DNA from: Lota lota
Taxonomy: Eukaryota; Chordata; Actinopteri; Gadiformes; Lotidae
Assembly: GCA_026745465.1 (NCBI GenBank)
Contig: JACYXH010000273.1
Coordinates: 900,046 to 964,045, forward strand
Direction of reading: 5' to 3'
DNA: 64,000 nt
The notes below the pieces were generated by a model. The model saw nothing but the letters and a program-made list of their open reading frames with translations. It made no database searches and was not told the DNA's origin. The position numbers and the translations under genes were made by a program. Positions 1-11,489 of this stretch are shown here, in pieces (positions within the stretch are counted from its first letter, which is position 1; the number at the start of each line of letters is the position of its first letter).

Positions 1-3000
1 CCTGGCTTTGAACCTTTTAGATCACAACTTGTGTATTCCCATGTACTGTAATTGCTCAAACTCTATTCCTATGAAAGCTAATCTCAATTTATAGACCCAT
101 CTTTTGTGTGCCATGCTCTCAAAGCCTTCACCTATTTAACATTGTGCTCCATTCGTCTACGTAGCCAGGATGGCAGAACAGCAATGCTTCGTTGTTGATG
201 TGGTTGACAACATGAGCTCCAATGAGCTGTCACTTTACTGTACACAGGAATTCTGTTTCAGGATTTGAGGAAAAGCCACTATGTGTGATGAAGACAGCTG
301 AGCCAAGGTGGATGCGATTATGTTAATCTTTTTAGTAAATCAAATCGTCTACCGTCAAAGGTGGAATACTGGCGATGTCCTTGGGTCAAATCCATTCCAG
401 ATTTAACAGCTACAGAACCTAGGAAATACAAGCATCTATTAGATCTTAAAGAAATCATTATCTTCTTAAAAAAAGAATGGTTGGGTACAATATTTTAAGC
501 ACACTTTACCTGGTTGTCTAGATAGAGCTGGGGAACCAAAAGAAGTATATTGTAAGGCTCCTACGCCATAGAGACCAAATCTGAAACCAGAGCTGGAGAA
601 AATGCGTACAGGGTCTGGTTTGAGTGTGACCTCAGCAAAGGAGAAGTCGGTTCCTGCTATGTCGTACCAAGAAACACCGGTTAAGGTTTTGCCATCAATG
701 CTCAGCTCGTCTCTTTTTACTTTCGGTGCCAGTATAAGGGCTATGTTGTCAAAGCCACTCTGGGCTACTAATGAGTAAGATGAGCTGAGGACCTCTGTTG
801 GCAAGATCGTCATCAGGAAATTGTCATAGTGCCGGCCATCTTGCAGTTTGACACCGTTGAAGACCATGAGGACCTGAACGCCATGGTCAGCCGTAATTAG
901 CGCAGCATTTGGGAATGTAATGCGAACCTCCTGTGACTGTCCTTTAGAAAGGGTCCTTTGTGTCGTATACGTCCCAACCTTGATGTAGACGTTGGTGGAC
1001 TGCGATGCTTGGATGAAGACGCTGTCATACTTATTCTGAAAACTCAGAGGGGCCACCATAAAATGGGATCCCCAGCTGCTCACAGGTAGAAGCTGTTCAT
1101 AAACATGGTCGCACGTGGCAAATAGCGCATTGCAGGTGTTGCCAGACATGACCCCAACAGGATACTGGGAGGAGATTCTAGTCCCAGTTAGATCAACTGT
1201 GCTCTGGAGCTGAAGGCTCTCGTAGGGCACAAGGTCCAGAACCAGCTGCTGTCCGTCAGCATACAAATGTCCCTCGTACCAGAATCCACCTTTTATGTTG
1301 ATCTCAACCCTGTTGTTCTGCTTTCCGTTAGTCACTGAGAACTCTTTATTGTCAATGCCATTGGAGGGAGTGAAAACATAGTACTCTGTGCCCCACTTAG
1401 AGATGGGATAGAGCAACGCACTGTCAGCCGTGACATTCTTGTAATTGAAAGAGTTTACCGTCACGTCTGCTGTAGCCTCGACTAACACAGTATAAGCGTA
1501 CCTCTTGCTTCCGATCATCTCAGTCTCAACAGGGAGACGCACGTTGACAGATTGGTCAGCCTGTAGAAATTCCTCCTTCAGGAATTTCAGTGAAGGCACC
1601 TGCACCTTCACCTTTGTCGGCTGCTGTGCTATGATTGTAATGGAAAAGCGAGGGTCTGCATAGTTTTGTACATTGTTCTGTATGAAGCTGAAGGCAAACT
1701 CTTTTCCTGCGAAGCCTTGACTGGCTGAACCTAAAAATAGGAGTGGGAAATGAATTACTAAATAAGTATTTTGCAAAACAATTAGTTATGACAAAAAGAA
1801 AAGGCTACGTCATTTGAAATCTGCTTTTGATTATTTTTTTGTTTATTGATGTTTGTATAAATTCCTGCCTGTATGTAAGGGATGGAGCCAAAGACACTCG
1901 CTGAAGGACAGTATGGCATTGCTTGTTTTCACCCTAAATAGAGGGTTGAAAGTGAAACTAACAGATTCGTTTTCCTATTATTTTATGATAACAGTAGAAT
2001 ACTAATTTGACTGTTTATCCTGTGGCCCTCAATACCTAATATATGCAGTCAATATAATGGAAGTCTAATCAATATCTCTGCCTTCCCTGGCTTTGAACCT
2101 TTTAGATCACAACTTGTGTATCCCCATGTACTGTAATTGCTCAAACTCTATTCCTATGAAAGCTCATCTCAATTTATAGACCCATCTTTTGTGTGCCATG
2201 CTCTCAAAGCCTTCACCTATTTAACATTCTGCTCCATTCGTCTACGTAGCAAGGATGTCAGAACAGCCATGCTTCGTTGTTGATGTGGTTGACAACATGA
2301 GCTCCAATGAGCTGTCACTTTACTGTACACAGGAATTCTGTTTCAGGATTTGAGGAAAAGCCACTATGTGTGATGAAGACAGCTGAGCCAAGGTGGATGC
2401 GATTATGTTAATCTTTTTAGTAAATCAAATCGTCTACCGTCAAAGGTGGAATACTGGCGATGTCCTTGGGCCAAATCCATTCCAGATTTAACAGCTACAG
2501 AACCTAGGAAATACAATATCTATTAGATCTTAAAGAAATCATTATCTTCTTAAAAAAAGAATGGTTGGGTACAATATTTTAAGTACACTTTACCTGGTTG
2601 TCTAGATAGAGCTGGGGAACCAAAAGAAGTATATTGTAAGGCTCCTACGCCATAGAGACCAAAGTTGAAACCAGAGCTGGAGAAAATGCGTACAGGTTCT
2701 GGTCTGAGTGCGACCTCAGAAAAGGAGAAGTCGGTTCCTGCTATGTCGTACCAAGAAAAACCGGTTAAGGTTTTGCCATCAATGCTTAGCTCGTCTCTTT
2801 TTACTTTTGGTGCCAGTATAAGGGCTAAGTTGTCAAAGCCACTCTGGGTTACTAATGAGTAAGAAGAGCAGAAGACCTCTGTTGGCAGGATCGTCATCAG
2901 GAAATTGTCATAGTGCCGGCCATCTTGCAGTTTGACACCGTTGAAGAGCATGAGGACCTGAACGCCATGGTCAGCCGTAATTAGCGCAGCATTTGGGAAT

Positions 3001-4410
3001 GTAATGCGAACCTCCTGTGACTGTCCTTTAGAAAGGGTCCTTTGTGTCGTATACGTCCCAACCTTGATGTAGACGTTGGTGGACTGCGATGCTTGGATGA
3101 AGACGCTGTCATACTTATTCTGAAAACTCAGAGGGGCCACCATAAAATGGGATCCCCAGCTGCTCACAGGTAGAAGCTGTTCATAAACATGGTCGCACGT
3201 GGCAAATAGCGCATTGCAGGTGTTGCCAGACATGACCCCAACAGGATACTGGGAGGAGATTCTAGTCCCAGTTAGATCAACTGTGCTCTGGAGCTGAAGG
3301 CTCTCATAGGGCACAAGGTCCAGAACCAGCTGCTGTCCGTCAGCATACAAATGTCCCTCGTACCAGAATCCACCTTTTATGTTGATCTCAACCCTGTTGT
3401 TCTGCTTTCCGTTAGTCACTGAGAACTCTTTATTGTCAATGCCATTGGAGGGAGTGAAAACATAGTACTCTGTGCCCCACTTAGAGATGGGATAGAGCAA
3501 CGCACTGTCAGCCGTGACATTCTTGTAATTGAAAGAGTTTACCGTCACGTCTGCTGTAGCCTCGACTAACACAGTATAAGCGTACCTCTTGCTTCCGATC
3601 ATCTCAGTCTCAACAGGGAGACGCACGTTGACAGATTGGTCAGCCTGTAGAAATTCCTCCTTCAGGAATTTCAGTGAAGGCACCTGCACCTTCACCTTTG
3701 TCGGCTGCTGTGCTATGATTGTAATGGAAAAGCGAGGGTCTGCATAGTTTTGTACATTGTTCTGTATGAAGCTGAAGGCAAACTCTTTTCCTGCGAAGCC
3801 TTGACTGGCTGAACCTAAAACAAGGAGTGGGAAATGAATAAATAAATAAGCATTTTACAAAATAATTAGTTATGACTAATGAAAAATGACAAGTAAAACA
3901 AAAAGGAAAGGCAAAGTAATTTGAAATCTGCATTTGATATTGTTTTGTTCATAGACTTTTGTAATATATTTTACAAAATTTTATATTTTGTAATACCTGC
4001 CTGTATTTAAGATTGGAATCAAAGACAAACTCTCTGAAGGACAGTATGGCATTTCTTATTTTCACTCTAAATGGTGAGTTGAAAGTTATTTTATGATAAC
4101 AGTAGAATACTAATTTTTCTGCTTATCCTAAGGCCCTCAATAACTAATTTATGCAGACAATATAATGGCATAATAGAAGTCTAATCAATATCTCTGCCTT
4201 CCCTGGCTCTGAACCTTTTAGATCACACCTTGTGTCTCCCCCTGTACTCTAATGGCTCAAACTCTATTCCTAAGAAAGCAAATTTCAATTTATAGACCCA
4301 TCTTTTGTGTACCATGTTCTCAAAACCTTCACCTATTTAACATTCTGCTCCATTCGTCTACGTAGCAAGGTGTGATGAAGACAGCTGAGCCAAGATGGAT
4401 GTGATTATGA
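1..4410. repeat. About 2.085-kb tandem segmental duplication carrying the FCGBP-like exon
   Basis: The sequence at position 1 (cctggctttgaacctttta) recurs at 2086 and, more diverged, at 4202. The first two units each hold flanking intron plus one 1,221-nt exon, and the exons are offset by 2,084 nt. The third unit is only a relic of about 200 bases: it keeps the flank downstream of the exon (minus sense) but has no exon, and it skips internal sequence just before 4371. The array therefore once had at least three units or began from a partial one. Confidence 0.9.
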
Positions 4411-4650
4411 AAGTTTTTGGTTTAAGAAGATGGGATACAAATGTGGATGGGATATAAATAAATATAAATATGAGCTTTGCTCACTAGGACTGAATACTTG
4501 GCTGTAACTCAAAACTATAGTCTTTTATGTAATTTATACACAATTATAAAAAAGTATATGAATACAGTGTACGTAAGCTGAAAGTGAGACAAATAGCCAC
4601 TTACTGCTGTGTAGAAGGGCCAAACAGCAGAACAGCAATAGCTTCTCCAT
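510..4650 (-). CDS. fcgbp: FCGBP-like (IgGFc-binding protein-like) gene, 5' part with two tandem IgGFc-binding exons; partial
   Basis: Secreted mucin-like glycoprotein of the IgGFc-binding family. Exons seen on the minus strand: a signal-peptide exon 4605-4652 (ATG at 4650, MEKLLLFCCLALLHS), then 2594-3814, then 510-1730. The last two are each exactly 1,221 nt with phase 1 at both ends, so both can be spliced in series and add about 407 residues each. Each carries the IgGFc-binding N-terminal domain, with the motif SGNTCNA...CDHVYEQLLPVSSWG. Splice signals are consistent (acceptors ending TTTTAG or TTTTTAG, donors CCAG|GTAAAG). The exons joining to vWF-D domains would lie left of position 1. 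The first 270 or so residues of the two copies are identical; the changes cluster in the last 120. Series inclusion rather than mutually exclusive use is inferred from phase. Alternatives are two separate genes, or exon choice, but the left copy has no signal exon of its own. Confidence 0.85.
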
Positions 4651-4675
4651 AACTAAACCAAAGAAAAGATAATAA

Positions 4676-5545
4676 ACACAATATAACACACCACTATACA
4701 ACTCTATAACACACTACTGTATAACTCTATAACACACTACTGTATAACTATATAACCGAATGCAACCCATTACTATAGAACTCTACAACCCACTGCTTTA
4801 TAACTCTATAACAGACTATTATATAACTCTATAACATAGAACAATATAACTCTACAACAAACTACTGTATAACTCCCTAACCGAATACAACCCAATACTA
4901 TTCAATTCTACAACACACTAATACATAACGCTATAACAGAGAACTATATAAATATATAACATGCTACTTTATAACTACATAACACACTACTTAATAACTA
5001 TCACACAAGATAAAACACTACTATATAACACAATGTAACACATTACTTAATAACTCTATCACATTACTATAAAAAAGCTATAACATAATATTACATTCTA
5101 CTATATCAACTCCATAACACAATGTAACACACTACTAGATAATTTTATAACACAATGTAACAAAGTACTTTATAACTCGATAAAATACTATGTTATAAAC
5201 TCTAGAACACAATATAAACCACTACCATATAACTCTAGAACACACAACTTATAACCCTATAACACACTACTATATAACCCTATAACACTTCTATTTAACT
5301 CTAGAACACATTATGAACCACTACCATACAACTCTAGAACACACAACTTATAACCCTATAACACACTACTATATAACCCTATAACACTTCTATTTAACTC
5401 TAGAACACATTATGAACCACTACCATACAACTCTAGAACACACAACTTATAACCCTATAACACACTACTGTACAACCCTATAAAACTTATATTTAACTCT
5501 AGAAAACAATATGAACCCATACCATATAACTCTAGAACACTGTCA
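4676..5545. repeat. A/T-rich degenerate minisatellite in FCGBP-like intron 1
   Basis: Imperfect repeats around the words aacacactactatataac and ctctagaacacacaact, with a basic spacing of about 22-31 bases. Between about 5215 and 5500 they form a higher-order unit of roughly 100 bases, repeated two to three times. It lies between the 5' UTR exon and the signal exon. Confidence 0.85.
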
Positions 5546-5584
5546 ACCAATTAGAAAACATTGTATTCATTGAAGCGTGCCTAC

Positions 5585-5602
5585 CTGCAGAGGGATTGGA
5601 TT
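5585..5602 (-). other. Probable short 5' UTR exon of the FCGBP-like gene
   Basis: On the minus strand the bases below a TATA box end in CTCTGCAG followed by GTAGGCACG, a good splice donor (exon end at 5585). The next exon to the left begins after TTTCTTTGGTTTAG, two bases before the ATG at 4650, so this fits a short non-coding first exon. The transcription start near 5600 is inferred only from TATA spacing. Confidence 0.5.
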
Positions 5603-5627
5603 GACAAGTGGGCATCTGCTGTCTCCT

Positions 5628-5635
5628 TATTTATA
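5628..5635 (-). promoter_or_regulatory. TATA box of the FCGBP-like gene
   Basis: TATAAATA on the minus strand, about 25-30 bases before the inferred start of the short first exon ending at 5585, and about 980 bases upstream of the signal-peptide exon. Confidence 0.55.
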
Positions 5636-5644
5636 CTGTCAGGA

Positions 5645-6137
5645 CCGCACATCTTGAACACAACCTTTCAAGTTAACTTAAAACGAATTAATCAAATAAC
5701 CCCTCTCAACAAACAAGTTATACAACAATAATCCAAGTGATAATTAGATTCTGCGGTTTATTTACCATTCACCCTGTGCCAGTCACAGGGTGGAGTAAGT
5801 TCTTTAAACACCACCTTGATGTTTGAAACATTAAATATGCACCCAAATTATCAAAAGATGCATTGGGAAGCCGACAAATAGTGTCTGAATTAATTGCATC
5901 CCAATAAAACAGGTGATACAGATCACGTAATAAAATCAATTTCATAAAGAAAAAGCTGATTTTAGATTAATGTTCTGAACTGCTGCTATGAGTCCCAATA
6001 TGGTGGTCAAAGGTTTCAGTTTTTCAACAACTAATGTGGAAATAAAACAGGATTTGCACACAATCCGTGAAAAACGACTTATGTGATGTTTAACTGAAAC
6101 TGTGTAAACTGAATGAGAGATTAAATTGTAATGAAAC
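5645..6137. other. Intergenic, no gene recognised
   Basis: AT-rich sequence upstream of the FCGBP-like promoter. It shows a few short palindromic stretches (for example caccctgtgccagtcacagg near 5768) but no open frame, splice pattern or repeat that could be assigned. Confidence 0.5.
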
Positions 6138-6735
6138 TAAAATGGTTCGATTTAAAATAGAAAATATTATGTTCAGAAATTCGCCTACATATTAGGTACT
6201 AGGTATATTGTTAAACATTTCAGATTGTTGCAACCAAAAAACTGACTGTACTGTTTCCCACTCACCTACATGTGAACTTAAAACAATGTCCCACCCCTAA
6301 AACAAACACAGTGAATACTGCAATTTGCTTCCAGCTATCTGTTAAATATGCTGACAATAAACCTAATTTGAGCTGGGCCAATGGATAATTAGACAGAAAA
6401 GGACACACCTGCAGGATATGTTCACAAACCATACAAGTGGCCCCTTAATTTACACAAAACATACGAGTGGCCCCTGAAGTTATCCACACAAAACATAGGA
6501 CTTGTATGTAGTTGCCCAATAGTTGATCAATCAATTCAATATCTGACTTCATGTTCCTCTTCTTTGATAACCTTTACAAATATTGACTTGATGCCAATGG
6601 AATGGATGGTATTTACGGAGTCGTTGCTGCAATGCTCTTGATTTTATTGAAGTGGGGAAAAAACGCAACAAACAATCACATTAAATGTAAAAGGACCTTT
6701 ACTTGTAAGCTATAACCTATAGGTGAACCTATTCA
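6138..6735. repeat. About 600-bp dispersed repeat, copy 1
   Basis: Nearly identical and in the same orientation to 9258-9870 (for example the shared word cctacatattaggtactagg). Its end part (cgcaacaaacaatcacatta, near 6664-6683) recurs again at about 6819-6838. No coding capacity was seen. Confidence 0.85.
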
Positions 6736-6779
6736 GACTAAATGGCTAAATACAATTCATAAATCTATCAAAGAACCTC

Positions 6780-8400
6780 ATTGCTGCAATGCTCTTAATG
6801 TTATTGATGTGGGAAAAAAACGCAACAAACAATCACATTAAATGTAAAAGGATATAACGAAATAATAAGTAAAAAGAGATTACATTTTTGGGGAAATATT
6901 AGATATTCATACAGAGTAAATACATTTTTCTTTGTGTCAAAGTTAGACGGAATAAGAGTATTATAAATATTTGTATAATGGCGTACAGAGTAACAGCATC
7001 GAGGACACTGGTAATATAGTGACGTGTATGTCATACAAAACCCATTTGCAGGCACATTCTTAAAAGCATCCTTATAGAGCGCAACAGTGATCGCCCCCTT
7101 TTGGAACGGCTCCGGTTCCAGAAGTAAATTTCCCATAAATTTTTTCCATTGACTTTACAGAAAATAATTTTATAACGATTTTTAAGCCGTGAACCAAGCC
7201 AATTATCGCACAAATGATTTGAGACCATAAAACATTTTATTTGGAGCTCAACAAAATTGGAAAACTGAAAAAAAATGCAAAGGTACAAGAGTGTATACAT
7301 AATAAAGTGAACAAGTGAAGGAACTACTCATCCCATAAAGCATTGCGAAGGATACCTTTTCAGACGACTTCCAACCCGATAGTTTAGAGCGCTTCTTGAA
7401 TCTTTGAATCGTAGTTTAGTGTTTCATATAGTGTATAGTGTAGTGTTTCATATAGTGTATAGTGTAGTGTTTCATATAGTGTATAGTGTAGTGTTTCATT
7501 TAGTGTATAGTGTAGTGTTTCATAGTGTATAGTGTGGTGTTTCATATAGTGTATAGTGTAGTGTTTCATATAGTGTATAGTGTAGTGTTTCATATAGTGT
7601 ATAGTGTAGTGTTTCATATAGTGTATAGTGTAGTGTTTCATATAGTGTATAGTGTAATGTTTCATATAGTGTATAGTGTAGTGTTTCATAGTGTAGTGTT
7701 TCATATAGTGTATAGTGTGGTGTTTCATATAGTGTACAGTGTGGTGTTTCATATAGTGTATAGTGTAGTGTTTCATAGTGTATAGTGTAGTGTTTCATAT
7801 AGTGTATAGTGTGGTGTTTCAGATAGTGTATAGTGTAGTGTTTCATATAGTGTATAGTGTAGTGTTTCATATAGTGTATAGTGTAGTGTTTCATATAGTG
7901 TAGTGTTTCATATAGTTTAGTGTTTCATATAGTGTATAGTGTGGTGTTTCATATAGTGTGGTGTTTAATATAGTGTACAGTGTGGTGTTTCATATAGTGT
8001 ATAGTGTAGTGTTTCATAGTGTATAGTGTAGTGTTTCATATAGTGTAGTGTCGTGTTTCATATAGTGTAGTGTTTCATATAGTGTATAGTGTAGTGTTTC
8101 ATATAGTGTATAGTGTGGTGTTTCATATAGTGTATAGTGTCGTGTTTCATATAGTGTAGTGCTTCATATAGTGTATAGTGTATTGTTTCATATAGTGTAG
8201 TGTTTCATATAGTGTATAGTGTAGTGTTTCATATAGTGTAGTGTTTCATATAGTGTATAGTGTGGTGTTTCATATAGTTTATAGTGTAGTGTTTCATAGT
8301 GTATAGTGTAGTGTTTCATATAGTGTATATTGTAGTGTTTCATATAGTGTATAGTGTAGTGTTTCATACAGTGTATAGTATTGTGTCGTCATCTTATAGT
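6780..8400 (-). repeat. Unclassified dispersed element, copy A (minus orientation) with 24-nt array
   Basis: About 500 bases (6885-7410) match the inverse of 12130-12690 and, in part, 10280-10555 in the same orientation. The copies share a short open frame (MGNLLLEPEPFQKGAITVAL...) that looks like no protein I recognise. The array at 7410-8390 and the junction word around gtcgtcatc also match copy C inverted. It has no transposase, and ends and family are unknown. A non-autonomous DNA transposon or a satellite-bearing element is possible. Confidence 0.6.
7410..8390. repeat. 24-nt minisatellite array (about 40 units) inside element copy A
   Basis: Repeats of gtgtttcatatagtgtatag with shorter variants lacking one half of the unit. 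Long open frames on both strands here are only the repeat read through. Confidence 0.95.
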
Positions 8401-9257
8401 ACGTGAGTTAGTCACAGCTGCATAGGATTAGCAGCTATCTAGGTACGTTAACTAACGTTTCTCTAATTGTAAATCATGGTTACTTTGTGTTAACGATCGT
8501 AGAGTTCAGTGGTAGAAGTAATCGACAACTTGACTTTCGCGGGTGCGGTATTTGTTTCCATGGTAACAGCGAGCTCCACCAATCAGAGACGTCGTGTTAC
8601 ACTTAGGATTGTGGGTAGTGTAGTGCGTCTCAATGACATCGCGACTAAAACATGTTTTTCTTAAAACGCTTCTTTAAATTGTGGCTTTTACAGCAGCATG
8701 TACCATCGTTTCACAATCATCTGGCTCCTGGTAAGTGTACCTTTGATGGTTACGACATTATGGCTAATAATCAAAACCTCTATGCAGAATATTAATATAT
8801 TATTTTCACTTCCGGAACCACACTGTTGTGCTCTATTGCTTATCAATTGGAATGGTGTCCTTGAAATCTGGACCCCCTCCATCGAACTGTTTCAACCCCG
8901 GTACTTCTCTACTCATGTGGGGGTTTTCCTGACTCAAATCCGCCACTAGCCCTTCCCCTTCTGGGGTTGGTTCTATCGGTGGCTACGGCGTTCTCACGCC
9001 ATTATCAAACAATGCTGATTGCGTTTATAACATTGCTTTGGAGTTCGCAAATAACGTTTTCTGTTATTGCTAGCAAGCAACATGCTATTAGCTGTCGGTG
9101 TCGTGCAACTTCTTTGTGCAATACTAAGACGCTAATTTGCCATTGCACTCAATGGCCTTTGCACCTGAAGGAAACTTGTCTTTATTAAGCTACAACATTG
9201 TTGTAAAACGTGCTTTTGGTGTGTGCATTGTGCCTTGTTCTATATTTGCTATATTTA
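8400..9257 (+). other. Orphan promoter-like region with one exon-like segment; no gene recognised
   Basis: Sequence 8550-8625 contains, in order, an RFX X-box-like palindrome GTTTCCATGGTAAC (8554-8567), a CCAAT box (8579-8583) and a ZNF143-like site on the minus strand (ACTACACTACCCACAAT, about 8608-8624). Downstream, 8694-8730 is bounded by a CAG acceptor and a CTG|GTAAGT donor and starts with an ATG at 8698. No homology to a known protein was recognised and no further exon could be followed. The rest of the stretch shows nothing assignable. Confidence 0.3.
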
Positions 9258-9870
9258 CTAAAATGGTTAGATTTAAGATAGAAAGGATTATGTTCCGAAA
9301 TTAGCCTACATATTAGGTACTAGGTATATTGTTAAACATTTCAGATTGTTGCAACCAAAAAACTGACTGTACTGTTTCCCACTCACCTACATGTGAACTG
9401 AAAACAATGTCCCACCCCTAAAACAAACACAGTGAATACTGCAATTTGCTTCCAGCTATCTGTTAAATATGCTGACAATAAACCTAATTTGAGCTGGGCC
9501 AATGGATAATTAGGCAGAAAAGGACACACCTGCAGGATATGTTCACAAACCATACAAGTGGCCCCTTAATTTACGCAAAACATACGAGTGGCCCCTGAAG
9601 TTACCCACACAAAACACAGGACTTGTATGTAGTTGCCCAATAGTTGATCAATCAATTCAATATTTGACTTCATGTTCCTCTTGTTTGATAACCTTTACAA
9701 ATATTGACTTGAAGCCAATGGAATGGATGGTATTTACGGAGTCGTTGCTGCAATGCTCTTGATTTTATTGAAGTGGGGAAAAAACGCAACAAACAATCAC
9801 ATTAAATGTAAAATGACCTTTACTTGTAAGCTATAACCTATAGGTGAACCTATTCAGACTAAATGGCTAA
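9258..9870. repeat. About 600-bp dispersed repeat, copy 2
   Basis: Direct copy of 6138-6735, about 3.1 kb away, with scattered point differences. The two copies bracket element copy A and the orphan promoter-like region, as if the whole 3.1 kb unit had been duplicated or had inserted between them. Confidence 0.85.
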
Positions 9871-9989
9871 ATACAAGAACTTGATCACTTGACACTTGGC
9901 TATGTAGACGAGAACCTCGTATTTGAAGTACCTACTGGCACCTTACACAATACAGGCCAGTACAGGCCACCGTACTTGAAAATAAATGC

Positions 9990-11000
9990 TGCTGTACATC
10001 TCAGTTTCAGTAATGATGTCGGGACGTTCCTGGCGGGCGGTCATTATTGTAAAACTTGTCTCATGTGGGCGTATTGCCAATTTATGGCTACGTCTGCATT
10101 TTCATTGGTTCTAAGTCAGAAAGTTGCCCTAATTGCCACCGGTTGCTTGAAGCTGGGGAACCCCCTTCAGCAGGCGCGTTCACCAAATACCTCAATCTTT
10201 GTTAGTTTAATACCAAATACATTTCAACAATGTTAGGCAATTTTAGACTGAAACAAATCATTTGAATGAATAAAATAATGAATAATGAATAAAATAAGTA
10301 ACATTTTTGGGGAAATATTAGATATTCATACAGAGTAAATACATTTTTCTTTGTGTCAAAGTTAGACGGAATAAGAGCATTATAAACATGTGTATAATGG
10401 CGTACAGAGTAACAGCATCGGGGACACTGGTAATATAGTGATATGTGCATATCATACAAAACTCATTTGCAGGCACATTCTTAAAAGCGTCCTTAAAAAG
10501 CGGAACAGTGATCGCCCCCTTTCGGAACGGCTCCGGTTCCAGAAGTAAATTTGTGAAGTGTTTTGTAATATGTTTTTGTGTTTTGTAATATATTGTGTAT
10601 GTATAGTGTTTAATATAGTGTACATAGTGTCAGACATTGTGGTGCTTCGTTCCTGCCTGCGATCACCGCTCGCGCGTCCATCAATGCCGGTGTTACACCA
10701 TATTCTGTGACCCACCGTAACGTGTGACCCTAGAGGTCGCTGTTGCACATTTTCTGCAACATGCACATTTCTGCAACATGCACGAGTTTGAAGCGTAGAC
10801 AGACATGAAGTCGTTCACGTGCAGAAACATGCACAAGCTTAAAACGTGATCGTTCGTTTTGTGACACCGGGCCATAGCCCGTTGAGTGGCTGAAGCAAAG
10901 CGGTTGGTTTGCCTCTGTGGTGGCATGATGATGATGGTGGATCTTTCTTTCTTGATACAAACGTGAATATGTAAATGGTGTTGGTCAATTCTACACAGCA
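9990..11000 (-). repeat. Dispersed element, copy B (left arm of a palindrome)
   Basis: Matches copy C (11490-12960) in inverted orientation: 10206-10276 pairs with about 12680-12745, 10380-10555 with about 12400-12580, and 10780-10920 with about 11510-11670. In this arm the 24-nt array is reduced to a short tract at about 10560-10640. It has the same short open frame as copies A and C, interrupted. Confidence 0.7.
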
Positions 11001-11489
11001 TTTTACACAGTAGCCTATAGTAGGAAATGCCCAAAGGTAAATCAACGTAATTACTGATTGTTGCTTCTTATGGGGAAAGAAGCAATGGTGGTGGACCATA
11101 CTAAACGCCCCATCCATAGTATGTGTCTGTTAAATGCTAATCAAATCAAATCAAATGTATTTATAAAGCACATTTAAAACAAGGGGATTGGGTGAGAGAT
11201 CTTTCTTCGTTACAGCCCCTCTCTGATTGCTCAAACTGTGGTTATGTTTAGGTTATAATGCTCACCGTTTTTTGATTACTGCAGTTTATGAAATGAACTA
11301 TGAACTATGCCTGTATAGGTGTGAAGTGTGTGTGATTGCAGTGACGTGGGAGGATTTGCAGCGTAAGGGTGATTTTAGTGACTTAAGAGCACATTTTATT
11401 AGGGCACCAAATTGGGCCGATCGCAACCACATGCTACAGGCGTGGCATGCTTCCTCTCTTTGCCTGGGTCTATTTGGTCCTTTCCTTTG
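11001..11489. other. Spacer at the palindrome centre
   Basis: Includes a short run of tcaaa pentamers and a word typical of fish interspersed repeats (tcaaatgtatttataaagca, about 11142-11170). No gene was recognised. Confidence 0.4.

Noticed and set aside
7384-7894. Long open frames on both strands (MKHYTIHYMKHYTIHY type)
   Set aside because: They are the 24-nt minisatellite read in different frames; no gene context.
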